A stretch of 64,000 bases of DNA from Actinomadura syzygii (GTDB lineage: Bacteria > Actinomycetota > Actinomycetes > Streptosporangiales > Streptosporangiaceae): assembly GCF_008085905.1 (NCBI RefSeq), contig NZ_VSFF01000011.1, forward strand, positions 186,001 through 250,000, written 5' to 3'. Under the pieces are notes generated by a model that saw only the letters and a program-made list of their open reading frames with translations, was not told where the DNA came from and did no database searches. Made by a program: the position numbers and the translations under genes. Below are positions 1 to 8,745 of the stretch, piece by piece. Every line of letters starts with the position of its first letter. Positions within the stretch are counted from its first letter, which is position 1.

Positions 1-1
1 G

Positions 2-187
2 CTTCCCGCGGCCGTCGTCCTGGAGATCACGCAGACCGAGCCGGGGCTGCAGGGCGACCGCTCCACCGGCGGCAGCAAGCCCGCGACGCTGGAGACCGGC
101 GCGCAGGTGCAGGTCCCGCTGTTCATCACCACCGGCGAGAAGGTCAAGGTCGACACTCGCTCCGGTGAGTACCTCGGCCGCGGCTGA
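2..187 (+). CDS. efp: Elongation factor P, C-terminal fragment
   Basis: This is the last 61 codons of EF-P, the factor that relieves ribosome stalling at polyproline stretches; the rest lies outside the window. The visible part is the C-terminal OB-fold, with the conserved run LQGDRSTGGSKPATLETG followed by a VPLFITTGEKVKVDTRSGEYLGR ending split here as VPLFITTGEKV and DTRSGEYLGR. Its TGA overlaps the nusB ATG by one base (TGATG), so the two are translationally coupled. The efp-nusB pair is the usual actinobacterial arrangement. The frame is certain and the family is clear even from the fragment. Confidence 0.95.
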   Translation, partial: LPAAVVLEITQTEPGLQGDRSTGGSKPATLETGAQVQVPLFITTGEKVKVDTRSGEYLGRG

Positions 188-603
188 TGGCCGCGCGGAC
201 CAAGGCACGCAAACTCGCGCTCGACATCCTGTTCGCCGCCGAGCTGCGGGAGGAGGAGCCGTCCGCGGTGCTCGCCGCGCGGGGCCGTCCGAACCAGGAC
301 GAGCTCGCCGAGTACCCGCACGCGGTCCGGCTGATCGAGGGCGTCCAGGAGCACCGCGACCGCATCGACGAGCTGATCGCCGAGTACGCGACCGGCTGGA
401 CGCTGGAGCGGATGCCCACCGTCGACCGCAACGTCCTGCGGATGGGCGCCTACGAGCTGCTCTGGGTGGACGACGTCCCGGACGCCGTCGCGATCAGCGA
501 GGCGGTCGGCCTCGCGACCGAGCTGTCCACCGACGAGTCGCCCCGGTTCGTCAACGGCCTGCTGTCGCGCCTCCAGCGGCTCAAGCCGTCCCTCACGCTG
601 TGA
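187..603 (+). CDS. nusB: Transcription antitermination factor NusB
   Basis: NusB (138 aa) binds boxA RNA together with S10 and supports antitermination of rRNA transcription in the cytoplasm. The protein is a single all-helical NusB domain of normal length. The C-terminal half carries the family signature region AISEAVGLATELSTDES followed by RFVNGLLSRL. The ATG at 187 overlaps the efp stop, which fixes the start. It is the last gene of the efp-nusB unit; the next gene follows after a 100-nt spacer with short tandem repeats. Confidence 0.96.
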   Translation: MAARTKARKLALDILFAAELREEEPSAVLAARGRPNQDELAEYPHAVRLIEGVQEHRDRIDELIAEYATGWTLERMPTVDRNVLRMGAYELLWVDDVPDAVAISEAVGLATELSTDESPRFVNGLLSRLQRLKPSLTL

Positions 604-608
604 CGGCG

Positions 609-656
609 GCGGTCCGGTAGCGGCGCGGTCCGGTGATCGCGCGGTCCGGTAACGGC
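609..656 (+). repeat. Three tandem 16-bp repeats
   Basis: Units 609-624, 625-640 and 641-656 all begin GCGGTCCGGT and differ in the last six bases. They fill the gap between nusB and the methyltransferase gene. They are not part of a recognisable gene, operator or hairpin. Confidence 0.8.
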
Positions 657-731
657 GCGGTCGCCCGCGACCCGGCCGGGCGGCGCGGGCGGCTAGGCTG
701 GGCCGGGATGAGCGACGTCAGGGGAGTGGCC

Positions 732-1538
732 GTGAGCGGCCGGCAGCAGAAACGTGCGCGCGGCGGCAGCCGGGTGCGGAGCGCCGTGCTGTGGGACGCC
801 CTGCGCGGCGTCCTCGACCGGATCGCCCCCGAGCACGGGCCCGGCGAGGTCGTCGACGTCGGCGGCGGCACCGGCGGGTTCGCCGTCCCGCTCGCCGAGC
901 TCGGGCACCGGGTCACCGTCGTCGACGCCAACCCCGACGCGCTCGCCGCGCTGGAGCGCCGCGCCGCCGAGTCCGGGGTGCGGGTCCGCGCGGTGCAGGG
1001 CGACGCCGTCGACCTGCCCGACCTGCTCGGCCCGGACGCCGCCGACCTCGTGCTGTGCCACAGCGTCCTCGAGTACGTCGACGACCCGGGCGCCGCGATG
1101 GCCGCGCTGACCTCGACCGTCCGGCCGGGCGGATCGGTCAGCGTGCTGGTCGCCGGGCAGGTCGCCGCCGTGCTGCACCGCGCCCTCGCCGGGCACTTCG
1201 ACGACGCCCGCCGGGTGCTGACCGACCCGGCCGGGCGCTGGGGCGACGGCGACCGGATGCCCCGCCGCTTCACCAGGGAGACGCTGTCCGAGCTGGTGCG
1301 CGGCGCGGGCCTGCGGGTCGCCGAGCTGCACGGCGTGCGCATCTTCGCCGACCTGGTGCCGAGCGGCATGCTCGACGGCGACGCCGGTTCGGCCGAGGCG
1401 CTGATCGCGCTGGAGTCGGCCGCGGCGGTCCACCCCGTCCTGCGCGACCTCGCCACCCAGCTCCACCTCGTGGCGGACCGGGTCGCTCCATCGGGGGATC
1501 TGGGGGGTCGTCCTTCCAGGGGCGGCGCGGCAGAATGA
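732..1538 (+). CDS. Class I SAM-dependent methyltransferase
   Basis: This is a Rossmann-fold methyltransferase of about 268 aa; the substrate cannot be told from sequence. Motif I is DVGGGTGGF at residues 42-50 and the motif II acid is in VVDANPD (Asp65). Motif IV is in DLVLCHSVLEYV and the post-motif glycines are in RPGGSVSVLV. Two starts compete: GTG 732, with GGGGAG five bases upstream, and ATG 708, which lies 8 nt after a TAGGCT -10 box and would be leaderless. I chose 732 on the ribosome-binding site. It is followed after 4 nt by dinB, so co-transcription is possible. Confidence 0.85.
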   Translation: MSGRQQKRARGGSRVRSAVLWDALRGVLDRIAPEHGPGEVVDVGGGTGGFAVPLAELGHRVTVVDANPDALAALERRAAESGVRVRAVQGDAVDLPDLLGPDAADLVLCHSVLEYVDDPGAAMAALTSTVRPGGSVSVLVAGQVAAVLHRALAGHFDDARRVLTDPAGRWGDGDRMPRRFTRETLSELVRGAGLRVAELHGVRIFADLVPSGMLDGDAGSAEALIALESAAAVHPVLRDLATQLHLVADRVAPSGDLGGRPSRGGAAE

Positions 1539-1542
1539 CGCC

Positions 1543-2808
1543 GTGAGCCGCAAGCAGCAGCTTCACCGGCCGGGGCCGCAGCCTGGCCCGCCCGCCGACG
1601 ACACCGGCTGCCACATCCTGCACGTCGACATGGACGCCTTCTTCGTCAGCGTCGAGCTGCTGGAGCGTCCTGAGCTGCGCGGGCGTCCCGTCGTCGTCGG
1701 CGGGGCCGGGCCGCGCGGGGTGGTGTCGGCGGCGTCCTACGAGGCGCGGACGTTCGGCGTCCACTCGGCGATGCCGATGTCGCGGGCGCGGCGGCTCTGC
1801 CCGCGGGCGGTCGTGCTGCCGGTGAGCCACGGCAAGTACTCGCGCGTCTCGGCGGCCGTGTTCGAGATCTTCCGGTCCGTCACTCCGCTGGTCGAGGGCC
1901 TGTCGCTGGACGAGGCGTTCCTCGACGTCGCGGGCGCCGGGCGGCGGCTCGGCCGGCCCGCCGAGATCGCCCGGCTGATCCGCGAGCAAGTCCGCGACCA
2001 GCAGGGCATCACCTGCTCGGTCGGCGTCGCGAGCACCAAGTTCGTCGCGAAGCTGGCGTCCACGCGGTGCAAGCCCGACGGGCTGCTCGTCGTCCCGGCG
2101 GACGGCGTCGTCGGGTTCCTGCACCCGCTGCCCGTCGCGGCGCTGTGGGGCGTGGGGGAGCGGACGGAGCAGACGCTCACCCGGCTCGGCCTGCGGACGG
2201 TGGGCCAGCTCGCCGAAGTCCCGCTCGCGACCCTCCAGCGGGAGCTGGGCAACGCGCTCGGCGCGCACCTGCACGAGCTGGCGTGGGGACGCGACCCGCG
2301 CGAGGTCGTCCCGCACACCCCCGACAAGAGCATCGGCGCCGAGGAGACGTTCGACACCGACGTCGACGACCCGGAGGTCATCCGCCGGGAGCTGCTGCGG
2401 CTGTCGGAGAAGGTCGGCGCGCGGCTGCGCGCCAGCGGGAACGCGGGCCGCACGGTCAGCGTCAAACTGCGGATGGCCGGCTTCAAGACGATCACCCGCG
2501 CGCGGACGCTCGCCGAGCCCACCGATCTCGCCCGTGTGATCTATGTCACAGCCCGCGAGCTCTATGAGGGGGCGGGCCTGGAACGGGTACGACTGAGGTT
2601 GGTCGGGGTACGGGTCGAGAACCTCCGCCCCGCCGGCGAGGCCCCCCGTCAGCTCACCTTTGACGAGCCCGAACACGGCTGGCGTGAGGCCGAGCGAGCC
2701 ATGGACCAGGTCGCGCACCGGTTCGGCAGCGGCGCGGTCCGCCCCGCCGCGCTGGTCCGGCGTGCGGAACCCGGTGACGGACGTGACGGCAGGGACGGGA
2801 CGCGATGA
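1543..2808 (+). CDS. dinB: DNA polymerase IV (Y-family, DinB)
   Basis: This is a translesion polymerase of 421 aa. The palm aspartates are in HVDMDAFF (residues 27-34) and the second catalytic pair is in SLDEAFLDV (Asp123, Glu124). The finger segment YEARTFGVHSAMP and the helix-hairpin-helix region after SCSVGVAS are normal, followed by a little-finger domain. The near-C-terminal QLTFDE resembles a beta-clamp binding motif. GTG 1543 lies 6 nt after CAGAAT, a possible leaderless -10. Residues 1-20 are an additional proline-rich lead-in. No LexA box was noticed upstream. Confidence 0.95.
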   Translation: MSRKQQLHRPGPQPGPPADDTGCHILHVDMDAFFVSVELLERPELRGRPVVVGGAGPRGVVSAASYEARTFGVHSAMPMSRARRLCPRAVVLPVSHGKYSRVSAAVFEIFRSVTPLVEGLSLDEAFLDVAGAGRRLGRPAEIARLIREQVRDQQGITCSVGVASTKFVAKLASTRCKPDGLLVVPADGVVGFLHPLPVAALWGVGERTEQTLTRLGLRTVGQLAEVPLATLQRELGNALGAHLHELAWGRDPREVVPHTPDKSIGAEETFDTDVDDPEVIRRELLRLSEKVGARLRASGNAGRTVSVKLRMAGFKTITRARTLAEPTDLARVIYVTARELYEGAGLERVRLRLVGVRVENLRPAGEAPRQLTFDEPEHGWREAERAMDQVAHRFGSGAVRPAALVRRAEPGDGRDGRDGTR

Positions 2809-2955
2809 AAGATGGCTGTGGGGTGACCGGCGCGGGGCCCTCGACGGGCCGTTCGCTTTCGTACGCTCGACAGTGCTCGTATTCTGGGCATATCACCGTT
2901 GACGTTCGCGTCCTGCATCGGAGACCCCGTCGCGGGGCTGTCGTTGGGAGGTGCC

Positions 2956-3366
2956 GTGCCGCTCTCTGAGCACGAGCAGCGCATGCTCGAACAGATCGAA
3001 TCGGCGTTGTACGCCGAGGATCCCAAGTTCGCTCACGCGGTCCGCTCGACGAACCCGCAGGTCCACTACAAGCGGCGGATCGTCAAGGCGGCCTTCGGCT
3101 TCGTGGTCGGCGTCGGCGCCCTGATGGCCGGCCTCGTGATCAACCAGGGGTCCGTCACCATCGCGGTCAGCGTGACCGGCTTCCTGCTCATGGTCGTCTG
3201 CTGCGTCTGGGCGCTGACGAGCTGGAAGCGGATGACCGGAATCGGCACCGAGCCCGCCGCGCGAGGCGGCGGGGGAGGCGGCGGCGGGCGGTCGTCCAGG
3301 CCCGCCAAGGCCGGATTCATGGAGCGCATGGAAGAGCGCTGGCGCCGCCGCACCGAAGGCGACTGA
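2956..3366 (+). CDS. DUF3040 membrane protein
   Basis: This is a small inner-membrane protein of 136 aa. The N-terminal PLSEHEQRMLEQIE and DPKFA segments are the hallmark of the actinobacterial DUF3040 family, whose function is unknown. Two transmembrane helices lie at about residues 42-61 and 67-88. They are followed by a Gly/Arg-rich tail with a run of glycines. GTG 2956 is preceded by GGGAGG at 2946-2951, which decides the start over an in-frame ATG at 2899. It sits just upstream of the dcw cluster, a common actinomycete location, and faces the transglutaminase operon. Confidence 0.88.
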   Translation: MPLSEHEQRMLEQIESALYAEDPKFAHAVRSTNPQVHYKRRIVKAAFGFVVGVGALMAGLVINQGSVTIAVSVTGFLLMVVCCVWALTSWKRMTGIGTEPAARGGGGGGGGRSSRPAKAGFMERMEERWRRRTEGD

Positions 3367-3439
3367 CCGGAGCCGACTGACCGGAGCCGACAAACCGAAT
3401 AGGACAGAGACCGAGGCCGTCGAGGTCACGGCATTCTCC

Positions 3440-3479
3440 CGTCCCGGCCGTACGCGGATCGCTCCGCGTGGCCGGGACG
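3440..3479. terminator. Two-tier hairpin between convergent genes
   Basis: The outer stem CGTCCCGGCC / GGCCGGGACG (3440-3449 with 3470-3479) encloses an inner stem ACGCGGA / TCCGCGT with loop TCGC. It lies between the DUF3040 gene (+) and the transglutaminase gene (-). There is no strong U-tract, as is usual in high-GC actinomycetes. It probably serves both directions. Confidence 0.7.
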
Positions 3480-3498
3480 AACTCTTTCCCGGGGCGCG

Positions 3499-5958
3499 CT
3501 ACCGGCGGCGGATGCGGGCGGGCAGGTCGTTGAGGCGGGCGGTGACGTCCAGCGCGCGGTTGCCCGCCGTCCGCAGCGCCGTCCCGGTCTGCGTCATCGT
3601 GGACGGCGGCAGCAGCCGGGCCCGCCAGCGGGCGCGGCGGCCGACCGAGGCGGCGAACGCCTCGCGGACCGTCCGGACGTCCGCGCGCAGCCGCTCCGGC
3701 GGCTCGGCGGGACGCGACAGCGAGTACCGGGCCAGCTCCTCGGCGCGGGCGATGCGGGTCAGGGCCTGCGCGCCCGCCGCGTCCAGCTCCAGCAGCTCGC
3801 CGAGCCGCCGCGCGGTGGCGCGCGGCGAGTCGCTCGCCCGCCATTCGAGCCCGTGGTCGAGCGCGTCGGCGCGCATCTCCCGCCACGCCGCGTGCGCCGC
3901 CCCCGCCGCCGGGTCGTCCCACGCCGCCTGGGACGCCGGCGCCCTCGGCCTCGGCTTCGGCGGCGACGTCAGCGCGGCCCAGCGGCGGCGGCGCGTGAAC
4001 ATCCGCAGCCCCATCGGGACCGCCAGCAGCAACAGGATCAGCACCGCCCCCGCGACCCACGGCGCGGCGGTGAACCCGCCCTTCTTCCCGTCCTGCCCGG
4101 TGGCGGCCTCCTCGCCGCCCTCGTCGTTGCGGTGCCGCGCGGACGGCGACGGCGAAGGGGACTCGGCGTCGGTCGGGGACGAGGTGTCCGGCGTCTCGGC
4201 GGTGCCGCCGTCCGACCCGCCGCCGGCGCTGACCGCCGGGAGGCTGTAGCCGGGCGCGACCGCGGTGCCCTGCCCGGCCGCGCCCGCCGGGGTCGGCTCG
4301 AACCGCACCCATCCGGAGCCCTCGAAGTACAGCTCGGGCCAGGCGTGCGCGTCCCGCGACCGGACGACCCACTCGCCCGGCCGGACCTCGCTGCCCGGCG
4401 TGTAGCCCATCGCGACCCGGGACGGGATGCCGAGGATCCGCGCCATCAGCGCCATCGACGCGGCGAACTGCTCGCAGTAGCCGCGCCTGCTGTGCAGCAG
4501 GAAGTCGGCGAGGTCGCCGCCGCGCTGCGGCGCGGGCGCCTTCAGGTCGTAGCTGAACCCGCCGGTCTGGGTGAACCAGCGCTGCAGCCGCACCGCCTGC
4601 GTCAGCGCCGACGACGACCCGGAGGTGATCTGCTGCGCGAGCTGCCTGACCTGCGGCGGGACGTTCCGCGGCACCGCGGTGTAGTGCGCGACGACCTCGG
4701 CCGGGTAGGTGCCCGCGGCGGCGAGCTGCGCGGCCGTCGGCCGCGCCCGCAGGCTGCGCACGATGTAGTCGCGGCCGCCCGCGGAGTCGCGCAGCGAGTA
4801 CAGCATCAGCGACGGGCCGTGCACCCGCCAGTCGCCTTTGACCGACACCCGGGACGGCGCGTACGGCACCGGCAGGAACGTCATGTCCTTCACCTCGGAC
4901 CGCACGTGCACCCTGGTCGTCACCTCGCGCACGGACGCGACCGACAGTCCCGGCGGGGCGGGCAGATCCCTGCCGTCGAGCCGGTCCTTGGCGCTGCTCT
5001 GCAGCGGGCTGTAGGTCCACCGGTCGCCGTCGAACTTGTCGAGGGCGTAGAGGCGCAGGTAGTCCGGGCCGTCCGGGTCGTCGGTCTTGTAAGTGAGGAC
5101 GACCGAGTCGTCCAGCCGGGTCAGCTCCCGTTTCAGGCTGACCAGCGGGTCGGGCGTGGTGACGGTCTGCGTGCCGCCGCCCGCGCCGCCGCCCATGCCG
5201 AGCATCCCGCGCGGCTGCAGCCCCGGCACGGCCGCGGGGACGAGCACCGCCACGGCGACCGCGCCGAGCGCGATCCGGCGGCCGGTCGCGGCGAGCGCCG
5301 CCGCGTCCGGCCGGACCGCCGGCTCCGCCGGCGGCGCCGCGCCCGCGAGCGGCACCTCCCGCTGGCGGTGGTAGGAGGTGACCATGCGCCCCCAGCCGCC
5401 GACCTGCTCGCGGGCGTCCGCCATCAGCAGGGCGAGGAAGCCGAACGCGCCCGCGCCGAACGCCAGCCAGTTGACGCCGTCCTCGCGGACCGCGGCGGGC
5501 ACGCTGTACATGGCGAGCAGCGGCAGCCCGGCGGGCGCGGCGCGGCGCAGCCGCACCGCGAGCAGGTCGACCAGCACGGCGACCAGCCCGACCCCGGCCG
5601 CGACCAGCAGCTCGATGCCGGGCAGCAGCGGGACGGGCGCCGCGTACCGGTTCGCCGCGAGCCAGCCGTTCTCGCCGAGGTCGACGAGGTGGCGCACCGA
5701 CGCGGGCGAGGGCAGCACGAACCACGACTCGCTCGCCGCGTACGCGAGGTTCAGGTAGAGCAGCAGCCCGACCAGCCCGAACAGCAGGTTGACCAGGGCG
5801 GGCAGGCGCAGCCGCCGGGCCAGCAGCCCGGCGCCGCCGACCGCGAGCACCGCGCCGAACCCGGCCCAGAACCAGCCGCTCCGCTCGAACAGCGGGTAGA
5901 GGCCGAGGGAGCCGGCGAGCGTCGCGACGCCCGCCATCACCGTGATCCGGAATCTCAT
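3499..5958 (-). CDS. Membrane transglutaminase-like protein (TgpA/DUF3488-DUF4129 type)
   Basis: This is an integral membrane protein of 819 aa. It has an N-terminal bundle of about six transmembrane helices, an extracytoplasmic region with a transglutaminase core, one further helix and a cytoplasmic DUF4129-like tail. The catalytic Cys495 is in RGYCEQFA and His538 in DAHAWPE. The third member of the triad appears to be Glu554 in FEPTP, where many relatives have Asp. Its start ATG overlaps the DUF58 stop by 4 nt (ATGA). With the DUF58 and MoxR genes it forms the classic three-gene unit, thought to act in cell-envelope assembly or protein crosslinking. Its exact substrate is unknown. Confidence 0.92.
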   Translation of the reverse strand: MRFRITVMAGVATLAGSLGLYPLFERSGWFWAGFGAVLAVGGAGLLARRLRLPALVNLLFGLVGLLLYLNLAYAASESWFVLPSPASVRHLVDLGENGWLAANRYAAPVPLLPGIELLVAAGVGLVAVLVDLLAVRLRRAAPAGLPLLAMYSVPAAVREDGVNWLAFGAGAFGFLALLMADAREQVGGWGRMVTSYHRQREVPLAGAAPPAEPAVRPDAAALAATGRRIALGAVAVAVLVPAAVPGLQPRGMLGMGGGAGGGTQTVTTPDPLVSLKRELTRLDDSVVLTYKTDDPDGPDYLRLYALDKFDGDRWTYSPLQSSAKDRLDGRDLPAPPGLSVASVREVTTRVHVRSEVKDMTFLPVPYAPSRVSVKGDWRVHGPSLMLYSLRDSAGGRDYIVRSLRARPTAAQLAAAGTYPAEVVAHYTAVPRNVPPQVRQLAQQITSGSSSALTQAVRLQRWFTQTGGFSYDLKAPAPQRGGDLADFLLHSRRGYCEQFAASMALMARILGIPSRVAMGYTPGSEVRPGEWVVRSRDAHAWPELYFEGSGWVRFEPTPAGAAGQGTAVAPGYSLPAVSAGGGSDGGTAETPDTSSPTDAESPSPSPSARHRNDEGGEEAATGQDGKKGGFTAAPWVAGAVLILLLLAVPMGLRMFTRRRRWAALTSPPKPRPRAPASQAAWDDPAAGAAHAAWREMRADALDHGLEWRASDSPRATARRLGELLELDAAGAQALTRIARAEELARYSLSRPAEPPERLRADVRTVREAFAASVGRRARWRARLLPPSTMTQTGTALRTAGNRALDVTARLNDLPARIRRR

Positions 5959-7232
5959 GCGCCGCCCTTGACGAAGTCCTCGCCGGTCCGTCCGGCCCGT
6001 CCCCACGCCCCGGCCAGCTCCGCCGCCGTCCGGACCGTCACCACCCGCCAGCCGCCCGCGCGCAGCAGCCCCGCCGCCGACTCCGCGGCCGGCTCGTCGC
6101 CGGTCGCCGCGTTCCGCGCGTGCTGCCCCTCCACGAGGACGGCGACGGACGTCCCGGCGCCGCGCCGCGTCGCCGCGACCGCGCGCGCCTCGTCCCGGGA
6201 CAGGACGCCGAACACCGCGACGACCAGCCCGTCGCCCTCGCGCGCCCCGCCCGCGCCGGCGCGCAGCGCGGTGACGCCCGCCGACAGCGACCGCGACGAC
6301 GACCGCCGGGCCACCGCGAGGGCGTCCAGCAGCAGGCCCTCGAACGCGCCCTCCGACGGCGTGGCCGGGAGCGTCTCGCCCATGTCGGTGACGTAGCGCA
6401 GGTTCATCCCCGTCCGGACGAGGTGCACCCCGACCGACGCGGTCGCCGACACCGCCTGCTCGAACGACCCGCCCGGCCCGTCGCCCCAGTGCGCGCTCCG
6501 GCGGGTGTCGAGGAACAGCGTCCCGCTGCTCTGGAAGTGCTGCTCCTCCCGGCGGACCATCAGCTCGCCGTGCCGCGCCGTCGACCGCCAGTGGACGCGG
6601 CGCAGGTCGTCGCCGTACCGGTACTCGCGCGGGGTCACGTCGTCCTCGCCCGCGGCGGACACGGCACGGGCGATGCTGTCGCCGCCGCCCGTCCACGCGC
6701 CGGACAGCCGCCCGGTCGGGAGCGCGACGATCGCCGGCGTCACCGTCAGCGTGTCGGACAGGCTGAACGACCGGACCAGCTCCACCATCCCGAACGGGTC
6801 GGCGAGCCGGACGGTCAGCGGCCCGACGCGGTAGCGTCCGCGCACGTCGGAGCGGATGCGGTAGCCGAGCTCACGCCGGCCGTGCGGCTCGATCCGGTCG
6901 AGGACGAACCGGGCCCGCCCGCCGAGCGCGTAGGGCACCCGGTCCTCCACCATGAGCAGCCCGCTCGGCAGCCGGGACACGTTCTCCAGCCGCAGGTCGA
7001 CGCGGGACTCCCGGCCGACCGGCAGCCGCGGCGGGTCGAGCCGCCGGGCGCACGCCAGCCGGTACCGCGTCCGCGACACCGCGAGCGTGCACAGCAGCGG
7101 CAGCGCCAGCACCAGCACGCCCGCGCGCAGCAGGTCGCGCTCGCCGAGGACGAACGCGCACACGATCGCGGTCGCGCCCGCCGCGACGAAGGACCGGCCG
7201 CGGGTGGTGAGCCCGCCCAGCGCTCGTCTCAA
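5955..7232 (-). CDS. DUF58 domain protein
   Basis: This protein of 425 aa has two N-terminal membrane helices (about residues 15-50) and a C-terminal DUF58 domain of the von Willebrand factor A-like type. The family signature is PREYRYGDDLRRVHW followed by RSTARHGELMV. DUF58 proteins are the usual partners of MoxR ATPases. The start is TTG 7232, in the same frame as the MoxR stop and only one codon after it. No better start exists nearby, so translation is probably coupled to moxR. It is the middle gene of the MoxR-DUF58-transglutaminase operon. Confidence 0.9.
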   Translation of the reverse strand: MRRALGGLTTRGRSFVAAGATAIVCAFVLGERDLLRAGVLVLALPLLCTLAVSRTRYRLACARRLDPPRLPVGRESRVDLRLENVSRLPSGLLMVEDRVPYALGGRARFVLDRIEPHGRRELGYRIRSDVRGRYRVGPLTVRLADPFGMVELVRSFSLSDTLTVTPAIVALPTGRLSGAWTGGGDSIARAVSAAGEDDVTPREYRYGDDLRRVHWRSTARHGELMVRREEQHFQSSGTLFLDTRRSAHWGDGPGGSFEQAVSATASVGVHLVRTGMNLRYVTDMGETLPATPSEGAFEGLLLDALAVARRSSSRSLSAGVTALRAGAGGAREGDGLVVAVFGVLSRDEARAVAATRRGAGTSVAVLVEGQHARNAATGDEPAAESAAGLLRAGGWRVVTVRTAAELAGAWGRAGRTGEDFVKGGA

Positions 7233-7235
7233 CGC

Positions 7236-8282
7236 TCACTTCCCGGGGGACGGAACCGGCAGGCGCTTCACCAGGTCGGCCACGACCTGCTCGGGACGGC
7301 GCCGGTCGACCTGCGCCTCCGCGGTCGGCAGCAGCCGGTGCGCGAGGACGGGGACGGCGAGGTCCTGCACGTCGTCGGGGACGACGTAGTCGCGGTCGTC
7401 GAGCGCCGCGTACGCCCGCGCGGCCCGCACCAGGTGCAGCGTCGCCCGCGGCGACGCGCCGAGCCGCAGCTCCGGATGCCCGCGGGTGGCGCCGACCAGG
7501 TCGATCGCGTACTGCCGCACGGCCTGCGAGACGTGCTGCCTGCGCACCACCTCGATCAGGTCGCGGACGTCGGACGCGTGCGCCACCGGGCTGAGCCGGT
7601 CGAGCGGGGACGCCTGCCCGTGCGTGTCGAGCATCTCCATCTCGGCGGCCGGGTCGGGGTAGCCCATCGAGATGCGGGCGGTGAACCGGTCGCGCTGCGC
7701 CTCCGGCAGCGGGTAGGTGCCCTCCATCTCGACCGGGTTCTGGGTGGAGATCACCATGAACGGCGGCTCCAGCTCGTAGGTGGTGCCGTCCACCGTGACC
7801 TGGCGCTCCTCCATGCACTCCAGCAGCGCCGACTGCGTCTTCGGGGACGCGCGGTTGATCTCGTCCCCGACCACGATGTTGGCGAACACCGGGCCCGGCT
7901 TGAACTCGAACTCGCGCATCTCCTGGTTGTAGGCGCTGACCCCGGTGATGTCGCTGGGCAGCAGGTCGGGCGTGAACTGCACGCGCCGCACCGAGCAGTC
8001 GACCGAGCGCGCGAGCGCCTTGGCGAGCATCGTCTTGCCGACGCCGGGGACGTCCTCGATCAGCAGGTGCCCCTCGGCCAGCAGCACCGTCAGCGCGAGC
8101 CGCACGACCGCGGGCTTGCCCTCGATCACCGACTCGACCGCGTCCCGGATCTTGTTCGCGACCTGGACGAGGCCGTCCAGGCCGGGCCCCGACGCCGCGG
8201 GCGGCGGACCGCCCCGCCTGGCAGTGCGGGAGGACGGGGGGTCGGTCTCCATGAACGACTCGCCGTGCGTGCCTACTGCCAC
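7236..8282 (-). CDS. MoxR-family AAA+ ATPase
   Basis: This is a cytoplasmic AAA+ ATPase of 348 aa, presumed to be a chaperone for the DUF58 partner. Walker A is VPGVGKT (around residues 78-84) and Walker B is VVGDEINRA. Sensor 1 is in ISTQNPVEMEGT, and the C-terminal lid (AAA_lid_2) carries the usual SPRATLHL segment. I chose GTG 8282 because GAGGAGGG (8287-8294) lies just upstream; ATG 8252 is an in-frame alternative ten codons later. It is the first gene of the minus-strand operon and is divergent from mraZ. Confidence 0.93.
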   Translation of the reverse strand: MAVGTHGESFMETDPPSSRTARRGGPPPAASGPGLDGLVQVANKIRDAVESVIEGKPAVVRLALTVLLAEGHLLIEDVPGVGKTMLAKALARSVDCSVRRVQFTPDLLPSDITGVSAYNQEMREFEFKPGPVFANIVVGDEINRASPKTQSALLECMEERQVTVDGTTYELEPPFMVISTQNPVEMEGTYPLPEAQRDRFTARISMGYPDPAAEMEMLDTHGQASPLDRLSPVAHASDVRDLIEVVRRQHVSQAVRQYAIDLVGATRGHPELRLGASPRATLHLVRAARAYAALDDRDYVVPDDVQDLAVPVLAHRLLPTAEAQVDRRRPEQVVADLVKRLPVPSPGK

Positions 8283-8666
8283 CAAACCCTCCTCAACCGT
8301 CCCGGCCGGGACGTCTGCTCGAAGGCCCCCGAATCGAAGGCCGGTCGCCCCACGGCCGGTGCGGCGCTCCGTGCGCTCGTCCAACCGACAGTACGTCGTC
8401 GGCGGCCCCGTCGCGATGTTCATGGTGAACGCGAGCCCATTGTGCTCCACGGGATCGGCGGCCGAACCTCGTGAACCCTCCACTTCACTCCACGTTCGCC
8501 CGGCGCGGGTCCGTTCCGGTTCTCCGCGCGAACGGCGGATGAACCATTTCTGGCCGTTTTCCCGGATCGCGCCGCGCGGACGGCGCGCGCCGCGCCCCCA
8601 CCCGGCACCACCCCTCTGAGCTGGGGATTCATCGGCAGAATCGGCCTCTGGAACGTGTTTTTCTTG
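8283..8666. other. Intergenic region between moxR and the mraZ promoter
   Basis: No gene is recognised here. The moxR ribosome-binding site is at its left edge. A TACTGT hexamer on the minus strand (8393-8388) could be a moxR -10 box, but no matching -35 is visible. The rest shows no clear repeat or hairpin. Confidence 0.5.
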
Positions 8667-8708
8667 TTGACGGTGGGGAAGAGTGGAGTAGAGTGGGGCG
8701 CCGTGGGG
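8667..8708 (+). promoter_or_regulatory. mraZ/dcw promoter with four MraZ boxes
   Basis: The -35 TTGACG (8667-8672) and -10 TAGAGT (8689-8694) are separated by 16 bp. Four direct repeats with exact 10-bp spacing start at 8673, 8683, 8693 and 8703 (GTGGGG, GTGGAG, GTGGGG, GTGGGG). They cover the spacer, the -10 and the downstream region. MraZ is known to bind direct GTGG-type repeats about 10 bp apart before its own gene, so autorepression of the dcw cluster is the likely role. The promoter is 38 nt from the mraZ ribosome-binding site. Confidence 0.88.
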
Positions 8709-8745
8709 CGCGGTAGCGACCCATGCGGCGCGGGAGGTGGGGCCG

